Shown: positions 14,441 to 19,220 of the stretch, piece after piece
Position numbering within the stretch: position 1 is the stretch's first letter
Layout: each line of letters opens with the position of its first letter
From: DASRZM01 sp035686365
GTDB taxonomy: Bacteria; Pseudomonadota; Gammaproteobacteria; Xanthomonadales; Xanthomonadaceae
Length of the DNA: 19,220 nucleotides
Assembly (NCBI GenBank): GCA_035686365.1
Contig: DASRZM010000073.1
Coordinates: forward strand, 1-19,220
Reading direction: 5' to 3'
The notes under the pieces: generated by a model
The model's database searches: none
Seen by the model: the letters and a program-made list of their open reading frames with translations, nothing else
Told to the model about the DNA's origin: nothing
Position numbers and translations under genes: made by a program

Positions 14441-16699
14441 ATGGACCCGGCATCGAGCCAATCGCCCAAGGTCGTCAGCTTTCCGGGTCTGTCGGGCCGG
14501 TCGCAGGACGGCACCGAATTGCTCGCCCGCGTGCGCGCGCTGGCCACCGGCCGGCTCGGTGCGGCGCTGGCCGAATGCTTCGCCAAGGTCGACGACACGC
14601 TGTTCGACCTGCTCAACAAGGCCGGGTCGCCGGACGACCACCAGGATTACCTCAACGCCATGCGCGAGGTGCGGCTGCGTCGCGACGACGCCGAGCAGCG
14701 CTTCCGCGACCACATCGCGCAGGGCTTTGCAGCCGTGTCCCGCGGTTCGAAGCTGGCCGCCGACGCGCAGATCAGCGGCGGGAGCGCCTCCGGCGAGCTG
14801 TCGCTGATCAGCGAGGAGGAACTCGAGGAGCAGCTCGGCGCCAAGATGCTGGCCGAGGCGATCGACCGCGAGTTCGGTCCGGTGCTGGTGCAGCTGGACC
14901 GGCGGATCGGTTCGCTCGCCGGCGTGGAGCTGGGTCCGAACACCAACCCGGTCGGCAGCGGCCACGTGGCCGCCGCCGTGCTGTGCGCCCTGCGCACCTG
15001 CGAGATCGCCGTCGGCGTCAAGCTGATCCTGTTCAAGCTGTTCGAGCGCGAACTGACCCACACGCTGTCGGACCTGTACAGCGACCTCAACCAGCAGCTG
15101 GTGGACGCCGGCGTCCTGCCGGGGCTGAAGCTGGTGCAGGTGCGCAAGGGCCGCCGCGCCGAGGCGCCCGGGACCGAAGGCCGTGACCAGGACGCGGGCC
15201 CGGCGCGCGATTCCGCACGTGCCACCGGCGGGCTGTCCGAGACCGAGATTGCGCTGTTCGAGACCCTGCACGACCTGCTCAGGGGCTATCGCACGAGCGG
15301 CAATCTGGCGCGCCATGCGCCGGCGACGGAGGATGCGCGCACGCTCGATTCGGAGCAGATGCTGTCGCTGCTCTCGATGCTGCAGGGCGAGATGCCCGCC
15401 GGCGTGCGCGCGGCGATCAAGGACCCGGCGCAGTCACTGGCACAGCGGCTCAAGCAGGAAATCGTCGCCAGCGTCGTCCGGCTGGGCCTGGACCCGCAGC
15501 AGGCGGCGCTGCGGGATGGCGACGAGGACGCGATCGACCTGGTCGGCATGCTGTTCGAGGTGCTGCTGGACGAGCGCGACCTGGACAGCGCCGTACGCGA
15601 CCTGTTCGGGCGCCTGGTGGTGCCGTTCATCAAGGTCGCAATGATGGACCGGCGCATGTTCCTGCAGCGTTCGCACCCGGCGCGCCGCCTGCTCAACGGG
15701 CTGGCCGAGGCGTGCGAGGGCAACCGCGGCGAGAGCCCGCAGGAACGCGCCCTGATGGACAAGGTGCGCGACATCGTCGAGCGCCTGACGGTCGAATTCA
15801 ACGAGAACATAGCGGTCTTCGAGACACTGGAGGAGGAATTCCGCGCCTTCCTGGAGCAGCATCGCCGCCGGATCGAGCTGGCCGAGCGCCGCGCCGCAGA
15901 GGCGCAGCGCGGTCGCGAGCGGCTGGAGCAGGCGCGCGCGCTGGCCTCGGCCGAGATCGAGGCGCGCGTGGCAGGGCGCGATGTGCCACCGACCATCGCC
16001 TCGGTGCTCTCGCGCTACTGGAGCCACCATCTGACCGTCACGGCGCTGCGCGACGGCAACGATTCCCAGCGCTATCGCGATGCGGTGTCTGCCGGCGACG
16101 CACTGACCGGTGCGGTCGATGCGGCCATGGTCGGCGAGACCCTGCTGGCCCCCGCGATCGGGCCGATGCGGGCCGGGCTGCAGCAGATCCTGGGCACGTC
16201 CGGTTGCGTGGGCGAGGCCGCCGAAGAGGTCGTGCGCGAAGTCACCCTGGAGCTGCGCCGGATCGCGCGCGGCGAGGCCAGCGATACCGTGGCCGAGGCC
16301 GTGGCCGCCGCCGAGCCGCCGCCGATCGAGACGCCCAAGCCCGACCCGGCCGTCGAGCTGGGCCTGGCGATGAACGCCAGCGACCTGGACTACGAGCCGG
16401 CCGACGCCGAGCGCATCCGCGGGCTGCCGGTGGGCACCTGGGTCGAGTTCGTCGACGAGCAGGGCCAGACGCAGCCTGCGAAGCTGTCGTGGATCAGCCC
16501 GATTTCCAGGAGGCTGATGTTCGTCAACCGCCGTGGCATCCGTTTCTGCGTGGCCAGCTCCGAGGAGCTGGCGGCGATGATGCGCCAGAGCCGCCTGTTG
16601 ATCCGCGAGATCGACACCGCGTTCGAACAGGCCATGCACCAGGTTCTCGGAAAGCTCGACACCAGCGGCAGGGTCCGCGTCGAGCAGTTCGCCGCCTGA
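14441..16699 (+). CDS. DUF1631 family protein with PilZ-like C-terminal region
   Basis: A 752-residue, mostly alpha-helical, cytosolic protein of unknown function. It has no signal peptide or membrane helix. Helical bundles fill 20-450, with a charged Gly/Ala-rich break at about 243-265 (near RAEAPGTEGRDQDAGPARD). A long coiled-coil stretch runs about 460-510 (EEEFRAFLEQHRRR onward). The end, about 660-750, has the DUF1631 signature VGTWVEF...AKLSWISPISRRLMFVNRRGIRF, a small beta-barrel-like segment similar to PilZ domains that bind cyclic di-GMP. The N-terminal RxxxR and DxSxxG motifs of active PilZ domains are not clear here, so nucleotide binding is only a possibility. Start ATG with AAGGGTG 10 bases upstream. 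It is monocistronic. Confidence 0.9.
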   Translation: MDPASSQSPKVVSFPGLSGRSQDGTELLARVRALATGRLGAALAECFAKVDDTLFDLLNKAGSPDDHQDYLNAMREVRLRRDDAEQRFRDHIAQGFAAVSRGSKLAADAQISGGSASGELSLISEEELEEQLGAKMLAEAIDREFGPVLVQLDRRIGSLAGVELGPNTNPVGSGHVAAAVLCALRTCEIAVGVKLILFKLFERELTHTLSDLYSDLNQQLVDAGVLPGLKLVQVRKGRRAEAPGTEGRDQDAGPARDSARATGGLSETEIALFETLHDLLRGYRTSGNLARHAPATEDARTLDSEQMLSLLSMLQGEMPAGVRAAIKDPAQSLAQRLKQEIVASVVRLGLDPQQAALRDGDEDAIDLVGMLFEVLLDERDLDSAVRDLFGRLVVPFIKVAMMDRRMFLQRSHPARRLLNGLAEACEGNRGESPQERALMDKVRDIVERLTVEFNENIAVFETLEEEFRAFLEQHRRRIELAERRAAEAQRGRERLEQARALASAEIEARVAGRDVPPTIASVLSRYWSHHLTVTALRDGNDSQRYRDAVSAGDALTGAVDAAMVGETLLAPAIGPMRAGLQQILGTSGCVGEAAEEVVREVTLELRRIARGEASDTVAEAVAAAEPPPIETPKPDPAVELGLAMNASDLDYEPADAERIRGLPVGTWVEFVDEQGQTQPAKLSWISPISRRLMFVNRRGIRFCVASSEELAAMMRQSRLLIREIDTAFEQAMHQVLGKLDTSGRVRVEQFAA

Positions 16700-16700
16700 G

Positions 16701-16725
16701 CGGCACCGCCGAACGCGCGGTGCCG
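16701..16725 (+). terminator. hairpin directly after the DUF1631 stop codon
   Basis: CGGCACCGC (16701-16709) and GCGGTGCCG (16717-16725) form a perfect 9-bp stem with a 7-base loop, starting 2 bases after the stop codon. There is no U-tract, but the position and stability fit a transcription end or an mRNA-stabilising hairpin in a very GC-rich genome. Confidence 0.5.
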
Positions 16726-16762
16726 GATCAGCGGCGGGTGCGTCAGGGTTGGGAGTAAGGGA

Positions 16763-16794
16763 CCGGACTGGTCCGGGTGCGACAGGGACGTCGC
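16763..16794. repeat. two adjacent short inverted repeats in the DUF1631/pntAA gap
   Basis: CCGGAC-TG-GTCCGG (16763-16776) has 6-bp arms. GCGAC-6-GTCGC (16779-16794) has 5-bp arms and starts 3 bases later. They lie about 80-110 bases upstream of the pntAA promoter. They could be operator sites or extra hairpins of the DUF1631 3' end; short palindromes are common by chance at this GC content. Confidence 0.3.
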
Positions 16795-16857
16795 GCCCGA
16801 GTTTGTCGACTCCGACTTCCGCTCACGATGCACGGCCCGGCGCAGAATCACCCGTAC

Positions 16858-16884
16858 TCGACTGTCCCGACGGCGTGCTAGCAT
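16858..16884 (+). promoter_or_regulatory. promoter of the pnt operon
   Basis: TGCTAGCAT (16876-16884) is an extended -10 with hexamer TAGCAT. TCGACT (16858-16863) at 15 bases is a modest -35. Transcription would start near 16891, about 48 bases before the pntAA ATG, whose ribosome-binding site GGAGGGGAG (16927-16935) is strong. Confidence 0.5.
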
Positions 16885-16938
16885 CGCCGCAGTCGCGGCC
16901 GGGCGGGGGGCTCATGGCCGCGTGTCGGAGGGGAGTCG

Positions 16939-18072
16939 ATGCCGGTCACGATCGCCGCGATCCGTGAAAGCGCGCCCAGCGAGCGGCGCGTCGCCCTGAC
17001 ACCCGAGATCGTCAAGAAGCTCAAGGCCGCCGGGGCAATCGTGGCGGTGGAGCGAGGCGCCGGCGATGGCGCGCATATTCCCGATGCGGCGTTCTCGGAA
17101 GCCGACCAGGTCGGCGCCAGGGACGAGGTGCTCGCGCGCGCCGATGTCCTGCTGAGCGTGCAGCCGCCCACCCTGGAGGAAATCGGCGTTCTGCGTGAGG
17201 GATCGGTCGTCATCGGCATGCTGGCGCCGCATGCCGATCCCGGGCGCGTGCGTGCACTGCGCGAGCGCAGGATTACCGCCTTCTCGATGGAGCTGCTGCC
17301 GCGGACCACCCGCGCGCAGGCCATGGACGTGCTGTCCTCGCAGGCCGGCATGGCCGGTTACAAGGCGGTGCTGATCGCTGCGGAGGTCTCCGGCAAGTTC
17401 ATGCCGATGCTCACCACCGCGGCCGGAACGATCCGGCCGTCCAAGGTGCTGGTGATCGGCGCCGGCGTCGCCGGCCTGCAGGCGATCGCGACCGCGCGCC
17501 GGCTCGGTGCGCAGGTCGAGGGCTTCGACGTGCGCCCGGAGACCCGCGAGCAGATCGAGTCGCTGGGCGCCAAGTTCCTGGACCTGGGCGTCTCGGCGGC
17601 GGGCGAGGGCGGCTACGCGCGCGAACTCACCGCCGAGGAGCGCGCCGAACAGCAGCGGCGCCTGGCCGAGCACATCCGCAAGGTCGACGTGATCGTGACC
17701 ACTGCCGCTGTGCCGGGCCGCAAGGCGCCGCGCATCGTCAGCTCGGAAATGGTCGGCGGCATGCGCCCGGGTTCGGTCATCGTGGACCTGGCCGCGGAGA
17801 GCGGCGGAAACTGCGAGCTCACCCGGCCCGGCGAGAGCGTCGAGGTGGGTGGGGTGACCATCGTCGGCCCGGTCAACCTGCCCAGCCGCGGTGCCATCCA
17901 CGCCAGCGAGATGTATGCACGCAACCTGTTCAACTTCCTGTCGCTGATGATCCGCGAGGGCGAGCTGGCGATCGACTGGGAAGACGACCTGATCCAGGGT
18001 GCGTGCCTGACCCACGAGGGCGCAATCCGCCACGAACCGACCCGAAAGCTGGTCGAAGGGGAATCGACGTGA
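16939..18072 (+). CDS. pntAA: Re/Si-specific NAD(P)(+) transhydrogenase subunit alpha, part 1 (NAD-binding domain I)
   Basis: A 377-residue soluble NAD(H)-binding subunit of the proton-translocating transhydrogenase, which uses the proton gradient to drive hydride transfer from NADH to NADP+. Visible: N-terminal ESAPSERRVALTPE, the substrate-site segment PRTTRAQAMDVLSSQAGMAGYKA (121-143), the Rossmann GxGxxG in GAGVAGLQA (174-182), acidic FDVRPETREQ (196-205) that selects NAD over NADP, and the conserved GPVNLPSRGAIHASEMYARN near the end. It stops after domain I, so this is the split form seen in Rhodospirillum rubrum and not the fused PntA of E. coli. Its stop TGA overlaps the pntAB start as GTGA. 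Confidence 0.97.
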   Translation: MPVTIAAIRESAPSERRVALTPEIVKKLKAAGAIVAVERGAGDGAHIPDAAFSEADQVGARDEVLARADVLLSVQPPTLEEIGVLREGSVVIGMLAPHADPGRVRALRERRITAFSMELLPRTTRAQAMDVLSSQAGMAGYKAVLIAAEVSGKFMPMLTTAAGTIRPSKVLVIGAGVAGLQAIATARRLGAQVEGFDVRPETREQIESLGAKFLDLGVSAAGEGGYARELTAEERAEQQRRLAEHIRKVDVIVTTAAVPGRKAPRIVSSEMVGGMRPGSVIVDLAAESGGNCELTRPGESVEVGGVTIVGPVNLPSRGAIHASEMYARNLFNFLSLMIREGELAIDWEDDLIQGACLTHEGAIRHEPTRKLVEGEST

Positions 18073-18389
18073 TCGACGGCTTCCTGGCCCTGTACATCTT
18101 CATGCTCGCGGCGTTCACCGGCCACGAGATCATCGCCCGCGTGCCGGTGATCCTGCACACGCCGCTGATGTCCGGGTCGAACTTCGTCCACGGCATCGTG
18201 CTGGTCGGTGCCATGGTGGTGCTGGCGCATGCCGACACCACGACCGAACGCGTGATCGGGCTGATCGCGGTGATCCTGGGTGCTGGCAATGCCGCCGGCG
18301 GCTACGTGGTGACCGAGCGCATGCTGCAGATGTTCAAGTCGTCCAAGGGCGGCAAGTCCAGGGACGCAAAGTCCACGGGCACCGGCTGA
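18069..18389 (+). CDS. pntAB: transhydrogenase subunit alpha, part 2 (membrane domain)
   Basis: A 106-residue membrane subunit supplying the alpha-side helices of domain II. Three hydrophobic helices are visible: DGFLALYIFMLAAFTGHEII (3-22), FVHGIVLVGAMVVLAHA (about 38-54) and VIGLIAVILGAGNAAGGYVV (about 60-79). A Lys-rich tail follows. The LYIFMLAAFTGHEII...PLMSG pattern is typical of PntAB. The start is GTG at 18069, overlapping the pntAA stop; AAGGGGA lies upstream and no in-frame ATG fits. pntB begins 20 bases after the stop. Confidence 0.96.
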   Translation: MIDGFLALYIFMLAAFTGHEIIARVPVILHTPLMSGSNFVHGIVLVGAMVVLAHADTTTERVIGLIAVILGAGNAAGGYVVTERMLQMFKSSKGGKSRDAKSTGTG

Positions 18390-18409
18390 GCGCACAGGGG
18401 AATCTTGGC

Positions 18410-19220
18410 ATGGACCTGACCGGCTGGCTGCCGCTGATCGCGAAGACGAGCTACTTCGTCGCCGCAATGCTGTTCATCCTGGGCATCAAGCGCATGGCCT
18501 CGCCGGTGACCGCACGGCGCGGCATCGTCCAGGCCGGCGTGGGCATGATCGTGGCCACGCTGGCCACCTTCCTGCTGACCGGCACCGACAACCTGGCGTG
18601 GATCCTGGCCGGCCTGGCCATCGGCATCGTCCCGGCCTGGATCTCGGGTCGGCGCGTGGCCATGACCGACATGCCGCAGATGGTCGCCCTGTACAACGGC
18701 ATGGGCGGCGGCTCGGCGGCCGCGATCGGCGCCGTGGAGCTGCTCCGGTACGCGCAGGCCGGGGCGGCGCCCGACCAGGTGACGCTGGTCCTTGCGCTGG
18801 CCGGTGCACTGATCGGCTCGGTGGCCCTTTCCGGTTCGGTGATCGCCTGGGCCAAGCTCGACGGCAAGCTCGAAAGTCGGTTCACCTTCACCGGCCAGCA
18901 GTACGTCAACCTGGCTTTCTTCGTGGCCGCCGTCGGCTTCGGCGCCTCGCTGCTGTTCCAGCTCGACGTCGCCATCATCGTCACCTTTTTCGCGCTGGCG
19001 CTGGTGTTCGGCGTGCTCATGACACTGCCCATCGGCGGCGCCGACATGCCGGTGGTGATCTCGCTGTACAACGCCATGACCGGTCTGGCCGTGGCGTTCG
19101 AGGGCTACGTGCTCGGCAACGAGGCGCTGATCATCGCCGGCACCATGGTCGGCGCGGCCGGCATGCTGCTGACCCGGCTGATGGCCAAGGCGATGAACCG
19201 GCCGATCCACGGCGTGCTGT
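18410..19220 (+). CDS. pntB: transhydrogenase subunit beta (partial, runs off window)
   Basis: The first 270 residues of PntB, open to the window edge with no stop, so the gene continues beyond 19220; full-length PntB has about 460-480 residues. The visible part is membrane domain II: many hydrophobic helices with the family landmarks GIKRMASPVTARRG, TDMPQMVALYNGMGGGSAAAIGAVELLRY, GSVIAWAKLDGKL and GADMPVVISLYNAMTGLAVAFEGYVLGN. His/Asn/Ser residues in these helices line the proton channel in characterised enzymes. The NADP-binding domain III lies outside the window. The start ATG has AGGGGAA (18396-18402) 7 bases upstream. Confidence 0.97.
   Translation, partial: MDLTGWLPLIAKTSYFVAAMLFILGIKRMASPVTARRGIVQAGVGMIVATLATFLLTGTDNLAWILAGLAIGIVPAWISGRRVAMTDMPQMVALYNGMGGGSAAAIGAVELLRYAQAGAAPDQVTLVLALAGALIGSVALSGSVIAWAKLDGKLESRFTFTGQQYVNLAFFVAAVGFGASLLFQLDVAIIVTFFALALVFGVLMTLPIGGADMPVVISLYNAMTGLAVAFEGYVLGNEALIIAGTMVGAAGMLLTRLMAKAMNRPIHGVL

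Noticed and set aside
14441..16699. Annotation of the DUF1631 protein as thymidine phosphorylase
   Set aside because: This label circulates for DUF1631 proteins, but no nucleoside phosphorylase motif or fold is visible; the protein is helical with a coiled coil and a PilZ-like end.
18003..18068. Upstream extension of pntAB
   Set aside because: The added residues (MPDPRGRNPPRTDP...) overlap pntAA in another frame and are not membrane-like; GTG 18069 with the GTGA overlap gives the family-typical N-terminus.

Overview
The window is very GC-rich and gene-dense. It looks like chromosome of a gammaproteobacterium of the Xanthomonadales (Lysobacter/Luteimonas/Xanthomonas type). The grounds are the divergent pair of blocks ftsY-asmA-like-mutY-yggX and rsmD-coaD, a DUF6491 lipoprotein, a DUF1631 protein, a three-subunit transhydrogenase and the style of the intergenic repeats. 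The genus cannot be fixed from the sequence alone. No phage, IS element, CRISPR array or rRNA is visible.

Layout. 92-167 (-) is tRNA-Phe(GAA), with a good sigma70-type promoter at 233-261. 393-818 (+) is a DUF6491 lipoprotein. 847-4287 (-) is a tightly coupled operon read ftsY, AsmA-like membrane protein, mutY, yggX; each junction is a 4-base stop/start overlap. Divergent from it are rsmD (4443) and coaD (5076), then a lipoprotein of unknown function (5603).

6141-10486 (+) is a chain of cistrons in which every start overlaps the previous stop by 4 bases: YfhL-type 2[4Fe-4S] ferredoxin, gamma-glutamyltransferase, metallo-beta-lactamase-fold hydrolase, a short TMEM43-family protein, the wreck of a PhoX/DUF839 phosphatase, and a MAPEG membrane protein. 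The PhoX/DUF839 gene keeps its Tat-type start and its C-terminal end, but the middle is missing and the two ends are out of frame. The chain ends at a 7-bp tandem repeat and a REP-like palindrome (10492-10576), which separate it from a convergent Nudix hydrolase (10711-11247, -).

11364-12734 (+) encodes an exported TPR plus beta-propeller protein. It converges on a nitroreductase/5'-3' exonuclease pair (14214-12755, -) coupled by an ATGA overlap. 14441-16699 (+) is a DUF1631 protein with a PilZ-like C-terminus. 16939 to the window end is pntAA-pntAB-pntB, the proton-translocating NAD(P) transhydrogenase, with pntB cut by the window edge.

How the genes work together. Most are housekeeping: SRP targeting, 16S rRNA methylation, CoA synthesis, oxidative DNA damage and iron handling (mutY, yggX), and NADPH supply (pnt). 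The accessory part is 6392-10486. There a glutathione-cleaving enzyme (GGT) and a MAPEG protein, a fold that includes microsomal glutathione transferases, flank a hydrolase and a reduced TMEM43 protein, so a glutathione/detoxification or envelope role is possible but unproven. I see no clear new defence or mobile system. The most informative unusual items are the internally deleted PhoX gene and the minimal TMEM43 protein. No gene-free stretch exceeds about 300 bases; the longest (168-392, 10487-10710, 14215-14440, 16700-16938) are covered by the regulatory and repeat entries where anything was seen.
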